From the NCBI RefSeq assembly GCF_019679475.1, contig NZ_JAIEZP010000001.1:2108001-2172000 (forward strand): a stretch of DNA of 64,000 nt, read 5' to 3'. Below the pieces are notes generated by a model. The model saw only the letters and a list, made by a program, of their open reading frames with translations, made no database searches and had not been told where the DNA came from. The position numbers and the translations under genes were made by a program. Positions 51,437 through 59,254 of this stretch are shown here, piece by piece. The stretch's first letter is position 1. Each line of letters starts with the position of its first letter. The stretch comes from Hyphomonas sediminis (GTDB lineage Bacteria; Pseudomonadota; Alphaproteobacteria; Caulobacterales; Hyphomonadaceae).

Positions 51437-53034
51437 ATCGCTGGCAGGTCCACGGTAAACCGCGCGCCGCCTTCGGTCTTGTTCGTCGCGTGCACGTCCC
51501 CCCGATGGGTCGCCACGATCTGCTTCACGATGGAAAGGCCGAGCCCGGAATTGTTGCCGAATGCCGTTCCCTTGGGGCGGTCCGTGTAGAAGCGGTTGAA
51601 GATCGTCTCCAGCTTGTCGGGCGGAATGCCAGGGCCGGAATCTTCCACGATGATACGCGCAATCGTGCGCGACCCGTTATTTGTCTGCTCCAGCCGCACT
51701 TCCACTTTCGATCCCGGCGGCGAGAAGGAGCGTGCATTGTCGATCAGGTTGCGCAGCACCTGTCCGAGTGGTCCCTCGCGGCCCCGCACCAGCAGGCGCG
51801 CGCCCATTGTGGCGTCGGTAAACGCCACATGCACCGCCTGCGCGCCGTCCGACAGCCCCTCATATGTGTGCACCACATCGCGCACGAAGCGGGCGATGTC
51901 GATCGTCTCGCTCGGCAGGCGCGTCATCTCCGCTTCAAGGCGGGAGGCGTTGGAAATATCCGTAATCAGACGGTCCAGCCGCTTCACATCAGACGCAATC
52001 ACGGCCCGCAGGCGCGCCGCTGCATCCGGGTCCTGAACCCGCTCCAGCGTTTCCACCGCCGAGCGGATGGAGGTCAGAGGGTTCTTCAGCTCATGCGCCA
52101 CATCGGCGGCAAACTGTTCGTTGGCCTCAATCCGCTCGATCAGCGCTTCGGTCATCGAGGTGAGCGAGCTTGCCAGGTCGCCGATCTCGTCGTTCCGGCG
52201 GGTCAGCTGAGGAATGTCCATCCGCGCGGAAGAGCCTGCCCGGATGCGGTCCGCTGCTATAGCAAGGCGCCGCATGGGGCGCGCAATCCCGATCGTCAGC
52301 AGGATGGAGGTCACAAACGCCACCAGAACAGCCACACCCACAAACGGGATCAGCGCCACGCGTTCGGCGCGGATGATCTCGTCGATGTCGCTGCCTTCCA
52401 CCACCAGCACGCCGACAACGGCTGAAACGCGCTGGATCGGCATGGAAACGGAAATCACGCGCTGTCCGCGGTCGGAGAAGCGTTGGCTCGCGGCCTGCTC
52501 GCCAAGGGCGGCAGCTTTGAATTCCTCTTCGAAACTCTGCGTCTGCAGCGCTTCGGAGCTGCGCCGGGGCGAAAAGACGCCGAACACATCGCCGGCCCAT
52601 TCGGAAAGGTCGCGTCCCGTCCGTGCGATCCAGCTCGGTTCTTTCAGCGGCGGCAGCGCGGAAACGTCTACCATGTCCGAAAGGAAATAGCTGTCGGCCA
52701 CCATTTCGCCGGTGGGGGTATAGATTCGCGCGCGGATACGTTCGGGCAGGTTCAGCCGGGCAATCGCCAGGCGCGCCGCTTCCGGGTTCAGGGCCGGTTC
52801 CGGCGTTGTCGCATCATCCGAAAGCAGGCCGGAGAATACCTGCGCCTGTGCGATCAGGTCCTGCTTCTTGGAAGAAACGAAGCCCGCCCTCATCTCGTTG
52901 AGCACCATCGCGCCCACGATCAGGATGGCGAGCCCCGCAAGGTTCGAGGCAAAGATCAGCCGCGCAATGCGCGAGCCGAGAAGGGTAGGGCCGCGCCGCT
53001 GGCTTCTCCGGCGAGATGGATTGGTCTCCGCCAT
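51433..53034 (-). CDS. chvG: ChvG-like stimulus-sensing histidine kinase
   Basis: This is a 533-residue inner-membrane sensor kinase. It has TM1 (about 25-46), a periplasmic sensor of about 180 residues, TM2 (about 228-250), then HAMP, HisKA with His in DVAHELKNPLTSIRSAVETL near 316, and HATPase (NLIDNARSFSPPGSKV, DSGPGIPPDKLETIFNRFYTDRP, GLGLSIVKQI). The C-terminal part closely follows ChvG/ExoS of rhizobia, which senses acid and envelope stress. Its partner chvI is 1.6 kb away on the same strand rather than adjacent. It is preceded by a cyclophilin gene (25 bases). Confidence 0.92.
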   Translation of the reverse strand: MAETNPSRRRSQRRGPTLLGSRIARLIFASNLAGLAILIVGAMVLNEMRAGFVSSKKQDLIAQAQVFSGLLSDDATTPEPALNPEAARLAIARLNLPERIRARIYTPTGEMVADSYFLSDMVDVSALPPLKEPSWIARTGRDLSEWAGDVFGVFSPRRSSEALQTQSFEEEFKAAALGEQAASQRFSDRGQRVISVSMPIQRVSAVVGVLVVEGSDIDEIIRAERVALIPFVGVAVLVAFVTSILLTIGIARPMRRLAIAADRIRAGSSARMDIPQLTRRNDEIGDLASSLTSMTEALIERIEANEQFAADVAHELKNPLTSIRSAVETLERVQDPDAAARLRAVIASDVKRLDRLITDISNASRLEAEMTRLPSETIDIARFVRDVVHTYEGLSDGAQAVHVAFTDATMGARLLVRGREGPLGQVLRNLIDNARSFSPPGSKVEVRLEQTNNGSRTIARIIVEDSGPGIPPDKLETIFNRFYTDRPKGTAFGNNSGLGLSIVKQIVATHRGDVHATNKTEGGARFTVDLPAI

Positions 53035-53059
53035 CGCTTGTCCGCGTCCCCGCCCAGGA

Positions 53060-53524
53060 TCAGGCGTCGGCGGCCACCCGCATCGTCACGATACGGTCAG
53101 GGTTGCGCGGCGGCTCGCCCTTGGCCAGCTGGTCGATCACATCCATTCCTTCGGTCACCTTGCCCCAAACCGTGTACTGGCGGTCGAGGAAGCGGGCGTC
53201 ATCGAAGCAGATGAAGAACTGGCTGTTTGCCGAGTGCGGCGCCGAGGTGCGTGCCATCGAGCAGGTGCCGCGCACGTGCGGCTCGGTGTTGAATTCGGCT
53301 TTCAGGTCCGGCTTCTTGGAGCCGCCCATGCCGGTGCCCTTGGGGCAACCGGTTTGAGCCATGAAGCCCGCGATCACACGGTGGAAAACAATATTGTCGT
53401 AAAACCCCTCACGGGCGAGTTCCTTGATCCGCGCGACATGGTTCGGCGCGAGGTCTGGGCGCAATTCAATGGTGACGTTGCCCTTGGAGGTTTCAAGGAG
53501 GAGCGTATTTTCTGGGTCGGACAT
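53060..53524 (-). CDS. Cyclophilin-type peptidylprolyl isomerase
   Basis: This is a 154-residue cytoplasmic cyclophilin (no signal peptide). It has the catalytic segments FYDNIVFHRVIAGFMAQTGCPKGTGMGG near residues 41-68, FNTEPHVRGTCSMARTS near 79-95, and NSQFFICFDDARFLDRQYTVWGKVTEGMDVID near 98-130. It catalyses cis-trans isomerisation of prolyl bonds. AGGAAAG lies upstream of ATG 53524. It sits just before chvG and may be co-transcribed with it. Confidence 0.95.
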   Translation of the reverse strand: MSDPENTLLLETSKGNVTIELRPDLAPNHVARIKELAREGFYDNIVFHRVIAGFMAQTGCPKGTGMGGSKKPDLKAEFNTEPHVRGTCSMARTSAPHSANSQFFICFDDARFLDRQYTVWGKVTEGMDVIDQLAKGEPPRNPDRIVTMRVAADA

Positions 53525-53641
53525 CTTTTTCTTTCCTGGCTGGGCCGTCGCTGGCAATCTGGCTATTCAATCGCAGCACTGGCGGCAAGCGCTACCTGCA
53601 TGTATTGTTAGGCCATTCTGGTCCCGCTGACGAGGATAACC

Positions 53642-54115
53642 GTGGCGCCTCTGCTAGGCACAGTTCTGGCGTTCGTTCTGGGCGGTCTTGGCCTGCTCCA
53701 TCTGATATGGGCTGCCGGGCTCTCCTTTCCATTCCCGAATGAGCAGTCGCTGGCGCGCTCGGTTGTCGGCCGAAGGGGTATCACGCGCCTTCCATCTCAT
53801 GCGTCTGTGGCGCTTTTGGGGGTGCTGCTGCTGGGGGGAGGCGCCGCAGCGGTCATCATGGGGCATTTTGAAGATGCCTTTCCCCCCCTGAAATACCTGC
53901 TGGTGCCGGTGGGCCTTTTCCTGTCGGGCGTCTTCTTCATCCGCGCGGTCGTGGGCGTTCTCCCGGCGTTCGAGCGGGCCGCGCCGGAACAGCCCTACCT
54001 GACGCTCAATCGCCGCCTCTATTCGCCGCTCTGCTTCCTCATCGGGTTGGCATTCCTGGCGCTGACATTCTCGCTGCCCAACTGGAGCTGGCGCCTCGCG
54101 CAGGTGTTCGGCTAG
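53642..54115 (+). CDS. DUF3995 membrane protein
   Basis: This is a 157-residue protein with four hydrophobic segments (about 5-28, 54-75, 82-104 and 130-148), matching DUF3995. LGLLHLIWAAG near 17-27 is typical. It starts with GTG 53642. It is on the opposite strand to its neighbours, lying between the chvI/hydrolase unit and the cyclophilin/chvG unit. Its stop overlaps the hydrolase stop by four bases. Function is unknown. Confidence 0.82.
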   Translation: MAPLLGTVLAFVLGGLGLLHLIWAAGLSFPFPNEQSLARSVVGRRGITRLPSHASVALLGVLLLGGGAAAVIMGHFEDAFPPLKYLLVPVGLFLSGVFFIRAVVGVLPAFERAAPEQPYLTLNRRLYSPLCFLIGLAFLALTFSLPNWSWRLAQVFG

Positions 54116-54693
54116 GCCGGCGCCATTTCCGCCAGCAGGTCTTCAGCGCAGCGCCCATCCGCGCCGCGCGCTTTCATCATCCCGGCAAAGTTCCAGTGGT
54201 TCAATGGCGCGATGATCGTCTGGTCCGCCTGCCGCCAGGCCCGGTGCACACCGCCGCCAGTCAGATAGCCCACCGTCTTGACGTGATCGGACCGATCGCG
54301 TGCCTCTGCTACCGCGTCCACATGCAGCATGAAACTCGCCGCTGCGGGCCGCGGCTGCCAGAAGGCAAAGGGCGGGGCGGGCTTGGCCACCGGGTCGGCC
54401 CCGATCAGCAATACATCCCGGTCCAGCCGCCGCGCCACGCGCAGCGCGCCGTCGGCCCCCCAGCTATGCCCGATCAGCGCCAGCGGGTGTCCTTCAGACA
54501 AAACCCGGCGCGCCATGTCGAGCGCGCCGGGTATCCGGTAGTGCGGAAAGTATCGAACAAAGCGGCCTTGCGGCTCCACCAGCTTGCGGCGCGCTTCGGC
54601 ATAGGACAGCACAAGGCGTGAAGCCTCGTCCGCCGCGCCGCCGATATAAAGCTCTGCGGGCGGTTTATTCGGTGTAGCGGTAGCCGACGCCAT
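54112..54693 (-). CDS. Alpha/beta-hydrolase-like protein overlapping chvI
   Basis: This is a 193-residue protein with a probable serine nucleophile elbow GHSWGAD near residues 77-83 and a late histidine in [10 protein letters not shown] near 165, the pattern of small alpha/beta hydrolases. It overlaps the 3' end of chvI by 29 bases in another frame (ATG 54693), so its translation depends on chvI. The N-terminal 20 residues lie in the overlap. The substrate is unknown. The coupling to chvI suggests expression with the envelope stress system. Confidence 0.75.
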   Translation of the reverse strand: MASATATPNKPPAELYIGGAADEASRLVLSYAEARRKLVEPQGRFVRYFPHYRIPGALDMARRVLSEGHPLALIGHSWGADGALRVARRLDRDVLLIGADPVAKPAPPFAFWQPRPAAASFMLHVDAVAEARDRSDHVKTVGYLTGGGVHRAWRQADQTIIAPLNHWNFAGMMKARGADGRCAEDLLAEMAPA

Positions 54694-55357
54694 ACAGGGT
54701 TTCGATCGCATCAAACTCGTCAGTCACTTCACGGAACTTCTTGCGAAGGCGCTTGATATGGCTGTCGATGGTGCGGTCATCCACATAGATCTGGTCGTCA
54801 TAGGCAGCGTCCATCAGCTGGTCGCGGCTTTTGACATAGCCTGGGCGGGCGGCCAGCGCCTGCAGGATCAGGAACTCGGTCACCGTCAGGCGAACCGGTT
54901 TGCCGTCCCAGGTGCAGGCATGGCGGTTGGGGTCCAGCACCAGCTTGCCGCGAACGATTGGCTTCACGTCGCCTTCTTCCGGCGTTGCCGAAACGCCGCG
55001 CGAGCGGCGCAGGACAGCCTTCACGCGCTCGGCCAGCAGGCGGTTGGAGCAGGGTTTGCGCACGAAGTCGTCGGCGCCGATATTGAAGCCGATCACTTCG
55101 TCGATCTCTTCGTCCTTGGACGTGAGGAAGATCACCGGCAGTTCGGAAGTCTGGCGCAGGCGGCGCAGCAGTTCCATGCCGTCCATCTTCGGCATCTTGA
55201 TGTCGAGGATGGCGATGTCGGGCGGGGAGTCGGTCAGCGCGGTCAGCGCCGATTCGCCATCATGATAGGCGCGCACCTGATACCCTTCGGCTTCGAAGAA
55301 CATCTTGAGCGAAGCCACGATGTTTTCGTCGTCGTCAACGAGTGCCAGTGTCGTCAT
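54665..55357 (-). CDS. chvI: ChvI-like OmpR-family response regulator
   Basis: This is a 230-residue regulator. The receiver domain has [25 protein letters not shown] and the phospho-Asp near 51 in [23 protein letters not shown]. The winged-helix OmpR domain (about 130-228) has [32 protein letters not shown] and [16 protein letters not shown]. It is highly similar in pattern to ChvI/ChvI-type regulators. ATG 55357 is used because the receiver begins there. chvG lies 1.6 kb downstream, separated by three genes. Confidence 0.93.
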   Translation of the reverse strand: MTTLALVDDDENIVASLKMFFEAEGYQVRAYHDGESALTALTDSPPDIAILDIKMPKMDGMELLRRLRQTSELPVIFLTSKDEEIDEVIGFNIGADDFVRKPCSNRLLAERVKAVLRRSRGVSATPEEGDVKPIVRGKLVLDPNRHACTWDGKPVRLTVTEFLILQALAARPGYVKSRDQLMDAAYDDQIYVDDRTIDSHIKRLRKKFREVTDEFDAIETLYGVGYRYTE

Positions 55358-55564
55358 ATCCTTGTCCTTCGCATCGGTCCGGTGTGCCAAGGGGTGTTCA
55401 ATCACAGCTCGCGTCATTTCAAAAGCCCTCCTTGCGGTGTCCTCAAGGAAAACAACGGACTGGGGCGGTCGATTGCTTACATTACGGCAGTTTCACGATT
55501 CATTGCGGCAATGCCTGCCGCAATTGTGAATAACGGGTTGCATGTGTGGCGCGCTTGGGGCGCT

Positions 55565-56578
55565 TCAGTCGCGGGCCATGGCTTCCACGATCGGCGTCAG
55601 CTCCGCGCGTGCAACCTGATAAGCCTCAGTGCCGACCGAGGGCACATACCGTTCGGTGATCTCTTCCAGATACCGCTCGTCGCCATCCGCGCAGATACAC
55701 ACGGCACGTTTCGGGGCGTCCTGCTGGGCTAGCCAGCGCAGCGCGCCAAGGATCACCCCGGCGCTGGAAAGGCCGGAATAGGCAATTCCGTGCTCTTCAA
55801 ACAGGGTGAAGGCCGCCAGCACGGAGGCTTCGTCCACGCGCAGCATCGCCGGGTCAGGAGTCACATCGGCAAAGGCGGAGCGCCGCTGGCTGCCATAGCC
55901 GGGCACTTTCAGCTTGGCATTTTTGCCGGCATCGCCCGGCTCCATGAAGGCGCAGGAGGCTGCCGGCTCCACCAGGAACAATTCCGTAGGCAGCTTTTTC
56001 TTGCGCAGGTAATCGGTAAAGCCGCGTGCCGTGCCGCCCGAGGAAGACGTTGTGAAACACGCGTCAAACGGGCCTTCCGCGAATACTTCCGGCGCCGTCC
56101 ACAGTTCATGGGAGGCCGGGTTCCGGAAGTTTTCATACTGGTTGAGGAAGGTGTGGCCCTCGCGCTCGGCAATCTCGCGGGCAACGCGGATGCGCGCGCT
56201 GTTCCCGCATTCGCCCGGCGCCGCGTCTGCAATCACCAGCGTCGCGCCTGCGCGCTTGATGCCGTCGGCATTGAAGCGGCTGATCGTGGGAGAGGAGACG
56301 ATGACCGCGCCAATGCCCATCCGCTCGCAGATGCACGCCAGCGCATATCCGTAATTGCCGGACGAGGCGTCGACCACAGAGCGCACCGGGCCATTGTCCT
56401 CAATCGCCTTGGCCAGAATGTACCAGGCAACGCGGTCCTTGATGGAGCCAAATTCGTTGAGGCGCTCTTCCTTCAGGAACAACTCGTGCCGGTGTCCGTT
56501 GAGTGTCAGTTCAACGCGCGCCAGTGGCGTATTGCCAATCTTGAAGGGGCATTCGGCGAGATCGGTTTGGGCTGGCAT
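55565..56578 (-). CDS. PLP-dependent cysteine synthase-like enzyme
   Basis: This is a 337-residue fold-type II PLP enzyme. The PLP lysine is in NEFGSIKDRVAWYIL near residues 41-55, with DASSGNYGYALACICERMGI near 70-89 and the phosphate-binding loop TTSSSGGTARGFTDYL near 175-190. CICADGDERYLEEI is near 295. The pattern resembles cysteine synthase relatives such as SbnA (siderophore amino acid synthesis) more than CysK or CysM. It is a stand-alone gene with no siderophore or sulphur genes nearby. The true reaction is unresolved. Confidence 0.82.
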   Translation of the reverse strand: MPAQTDLAECPFKIGNTPLARVELTLNGHRHELFLKEERLNEFGSIKDRVAWYILAKAIEDNGPVRSVVDASSGNYGYALACICERMGIGAVIVSSPTISRFNADGIKRAGATLVIADAAPGECGNSARIRVAREIAEREGHTFLNQYENFRNPASHELWTAPEVFAEGPFDACFTTSSSGGTARGFTDYLRKKKLPTELFLVEPAASCAFMEPGDAGKNAKLKVPGYGSQRRSAFADVTPDPAMLRVDEASVLAAFTLFEEHGIAYSGLSSAGVILGALRWLAQQDAPKRAVCICADGDERYLEEITERYVPSVGTEAYQVARAELTPIVEAMARD

Positions 56579-56900
56579 AATCCTGCCTTGCTCGGGTCTG
56601 TTTCAATGCTGCGCAGGGCTAGCAGGCAGGGGCGGAGAGGGAAATGCCATATGTGCATGTTTCGGCGGATAAGTTGGCGCAGGTCAGATGCGCATCAGCC
56701 ATCGGCGTGGATAAGCGCGCGCTTGTCCACCGGTCCCGCTGCAAGGCTTCTGCCGCAAATGCAGGTGCTCGCCCCGTTTGCGGCGGCGTCTTATCCGCCG
56801 GGGTTCATCCTTGCGATAGCCTGACCTCGGGTTGAGGAGTTTCCCCGGCCCAGGATCCGTGCAGTCTCCCGGAGAGGAGGATCGTTCACGGCTGCCAAAC

Positions 56901-56992
56901 TGCGGATGGGATGGCCACGGGACGCCGGGGACACACCTACCAACACACAACTACACACCGTCCCCGGACAAACAGGGCCACGCCCATCCGCA
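56901..56992. repeat. Nested inverted repeat with an AC-rich loop
   Basis: The outer arms TGCGGATGGG (56901-56910) and CCCATCCGCA (56983-56992) and inner arms CCGGGGAC (56925-56932) and GTCCCCGG (56960-56967) form one long imperfect hairpin. The 27-base loop has no G on the plus strand and is rich in A and C. It lies in the 474-base gap (56579-57052) between ilvD and the PLP enzyme gene. Apart from this and the ilvD terminator I see nothing gene-like in that gap. A structured RNA or a regulatory cruciform are possible readings. Confidence 0.6.
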
Positions 56993-57005
56993 GGACCTCC
57001 CAGAG

Positions 57006-57036
57006 AAGAAAAACCGGAAGGGGCGCCCCTGTCCGG
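57006..57036 (-). terminator. Rho-independent terminator of ilvD
   Basis: On the minus strand a GC-rich stem (CCGGACAGGGGC / GCCCCTTCCGG, one mismatch) is followed by TTTTTCTTCT. It lies 16 bases after the ilvD stop. Confidence 0.88.
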
Positions 57037-57052
57037 CTTCGAGTGTTGCCGG

Positions 57053-58894
57053 TTACGGGTCGAGCCGCACAGCGCCTTGCGCGGCGTTGCCCACATGCGC
57101 GGCGTAGACCTTCAGGGCACGGCTCACCTTGCGCGGGCGATCTTCCACCGGCTTCCAGGCTTTGTCGCCCTTGGCTTCCATCGCTGCGCGGCGCGCGGCG
57201 AATACGTCTTCGGAAACCTTCGCATTGATCGTGCGGTTTGGGATGTCGATCTCGATGAGGTCGCCTTCCTCGATCAGGCCGATCAGGCCGCCTTCGGCCG
57301 CTTCCGGGCTGACATGGCCGATGGAGAGGCCCGACGTGCCGCCAGAGAAACGGCCATCCGTGATCAGAGCACATGCCTTGCCCAGCCGCATCGATTTCAG
57401 ATACGAGGTCGGGTAGAGCATTTCCTGCATACCGGGGCCGCCGCGCGGGCCTTCATAGCGCACGATCACGACATCGCCCGCTTTCACTTCCTTGCCAAGG
57501 ATGCGCTTGCACGCCTCGTCCTGGCTTTCGCAGACGATTGCCGGGCCGGAGAATTTCAGGATGCTGTCATCCACGCCGGCGGTCTTCACCACGCAGCCCT
57601 GCTCGGCAATGTTGCCGAAGAGAACTGCCAGCCCGCCATCCTGCGAGAAAGCATGCTTGGCAGACCGGATAACGCCTTTCTCACGATCCGTATCCAGATC
57701 TTTATAGCGGCGTGTCTGGCTAAACGCCTGCGTCGTGCGCACGCCGCCGGGCGCCGCCATGAAGAATTCCTGCACTTCAGGATTGTTGGTGGTCGCAATG
57801 TCCCACTGGCTGAGCGCCTCGCCCAGCGTATCGGAGTGGATGGTGCGCACCGAGGTGTCGAGCTTGCCCGCCCGGTCGAGCTCGCCCAGGATGCCGTAGA
57901 TGCCGCCTGCGCGGTGCACGTCTTCCATGTGCACATTGTGCACCGCCGGGGCGACCTTGCAGAGGCAGGGCGTCACGCGGCTGAGGCGGTCGATGTCGTC
58001 CATCGTGAAGTCCACCTCGCCCTCGCGCGCCATGGCGAGCAGGTGGAGGATGGTGTTGGTCGATCCGCCCATCGAGATGTCGAGCGTCATGGCGTTCTCG
58101 AACGCCGCCTTGGTGGCGATGCCGCGCGCGGAGACGGAGGTGTCGCCCTGCTCGTAATAGATCTTGGTCAGCTCCACGATGCGGCGCCCGGCCTGGCGGA
58201 ACAGCCGTTCGCGGTCGCCATGGGTTGCCAGCGTCGAGCCATTGCCCGGCAGGGCAAGGCCGAGGGCTTCGGCAAGGCAGTTCATGGAGTTCGCCGTAAA
58301 CATGCCCGAGCACGATCCGCAGGTCGGGCAGGCATTCTTCTCGAACTCGTCGACCTCGGCGTCGGTCCGGTCCGGGTTGGCCGCCTCGATCATCGCGTCG
58401 ATCAGGTCCACCGCGCGCAGCTCGCCATCGACATTCACCTTGCCCGCTTCCATCGGCCCGCCAGAGACGAACACAACCGGAATATCAAGGCGCAGCGCGG
58501 CCATCATCATGCCGGGGGTGATCTTGTCGCAATTGGAGATGCACACCATCGCGTCGGCGCAATGGGCGTTGACCATGTATTCCACGCTGTCGGCGATCAC
58601 TTCGCGTGAGGGCAGGGAATAGAGCATCCCGTCATGGCCCATGGCGATGCCGTCATCCACCGCGATGGTGTTGAATTCCTTGGCCACGCCGCCAGCCGCG
58701 ACGATCTCGCCCGCCACCAGCTGGCCCAGATCCTTAAGGTGCACGTGGCCGGGCACGAACTGGGTGAACGAGTTTACCACCGCAATGATGGGCTTGCCGA
58801 AATCGCTGTCCGTCATGCCCGTTGCGCGCCAGAGGCCGCGGGCGCCGGCCATGTTGCGGCCGTGGGTGGAAGTACGCGAACGGTAGGGGATCAT
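57053..58894 (-). CDS. ilvD: Dihydroxy-acid dehydratase
   Basis: IlvD dehydrates 2,3-dihydroxy-isovalerate and its methyl homologue in valine and isoleucine synthesis. The 613-residue protein has iron-sulphur cluster cysteines in [11 protein letters not shown] (near 119-129) and [20 protein letters not shown] (near 189-208). [13 protein letters not shown] near 520 and [15 protein letters not shown] are also typical. The start [21 protein letters not shown] is standard. It ends at a strong terminator, and no other ilv gene is adjacent. The active cluster is oxygen-sensitive in the enterobacterial type. Confidence 0.97.
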   Translation of the reverse strand: MIPYRSRTSTHGRNMAGARGLWRATGMTDSDFGKPIIAVVNSFTQFVPGHVHLKDLGQLVAGEIVAAGGVAKEFNTIAVDDGIAMGHDGMLYSLPSREVIADSVEYMVNAHCADAMVCISNCDKITPGMMMAALRLDIPVVFVSGGPMEAGKVNVDGELRAVDLIDAMIEAANPDRTDAEVDEFEKNACPTCGSCSGMFTANSMNCLAEALGLALPGNGSTLATHGDRERLFRQAGRRIVELTKIYYEQGDTSVSARGIATKAAFENAMTLDISMGGSTNTILHLLAMAREGEVDFTMDDIDRLSRVTPCLCKVAPAVHNVHMEDVHRAGGIYGILGELDRAGKLDTSVRTIHSDTLGEALSQWDIATTNNPEVQEFFMAAPGGVRTTQAFSQTRRYKDLDTDREKGVIRSAKHAFSQDGGLAVLFGNIAEQGCVVKTAGVDDSILKFSGPAIVCESQDEACKRILGKEVKAGDVVIVRYEGPRGGPGMQEMLYPTSYLKSMRLGKACALITDGRFSGGTSGLSIGHVSPEAAEGGLIGLIEEGDLIEIDIPNRTINAKVSEDVFAARRAAMEAKGDKAWKPVEDRPRKVSRALKVYAAHVGNAAQGAVRLDP

Positions 58895-59066
58895 CGTTTC
58901 AGTCTCGTCTTTTCCGCAAAATTTTGCCTTCCGGGGCGGAAATGGGACCGGAAAGCGGTGAATTCACCCGCTCTTTAGCAGCTGCGGGAAAGATTGGAAT
59001 GGGCCAGATAGTGGTTGGGGCGGGTTGTAGCATCCTTGGGGAGACAGATTACAGAGGGTTGGAGTC

Positions 59067-59193
59067 CGTCTTCCCGGTTTCGCCGCAGGCGAAGACCGGG
59101 ACCCAGAGGGCGTCTCGGCACTCAGCCTGATTGGAAAGTCGGCAAGGCTGGGTCCCGGTCTTCGCGGACTTCGTCCCCGAAACCGGGAAGACG
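59067..59193. repeat. Inverted repeat pair between ilvD and polA
   Basis: The arm at 59067-59106 and the reverse complement at 59148-59193 share about 35 identical bases, ending in GACCGGGACCCAG. The second arm has a few extra bases in its middle. The sequence CCCGGTTTCG...CGAAGACCGGG is a known style of dispersed intergenic repeat in this group. The 360-base gap (58895-59254) holds nothing else that looks coding. The element might stop or protect the end of the polA transcript. Confidence 0.65.
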
Positions 59194-59254
59194 GAAAAAT
59201 AGAGGGCAGCCGATCTTCAGAAAACGGACAGGGCAGATATTCCACCCGCCCTCT

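Noticed and set aside
56644..56835. A 63-codon open frame in the gap between the PLP enzyme and ilvD
   Set aside because: There is no ribosome-binding site, the composition is not protein-like, and it resembles no family. The gap is better described by its hairpins.
56906..58609. A 567-codon open frame on the plus strand opposite ilvD
   Set aside because: The His/Arg/Ala-rich product without motifs is typical of antisense frames in GC-rich genes. IlvD is clearly coded on the other strand.
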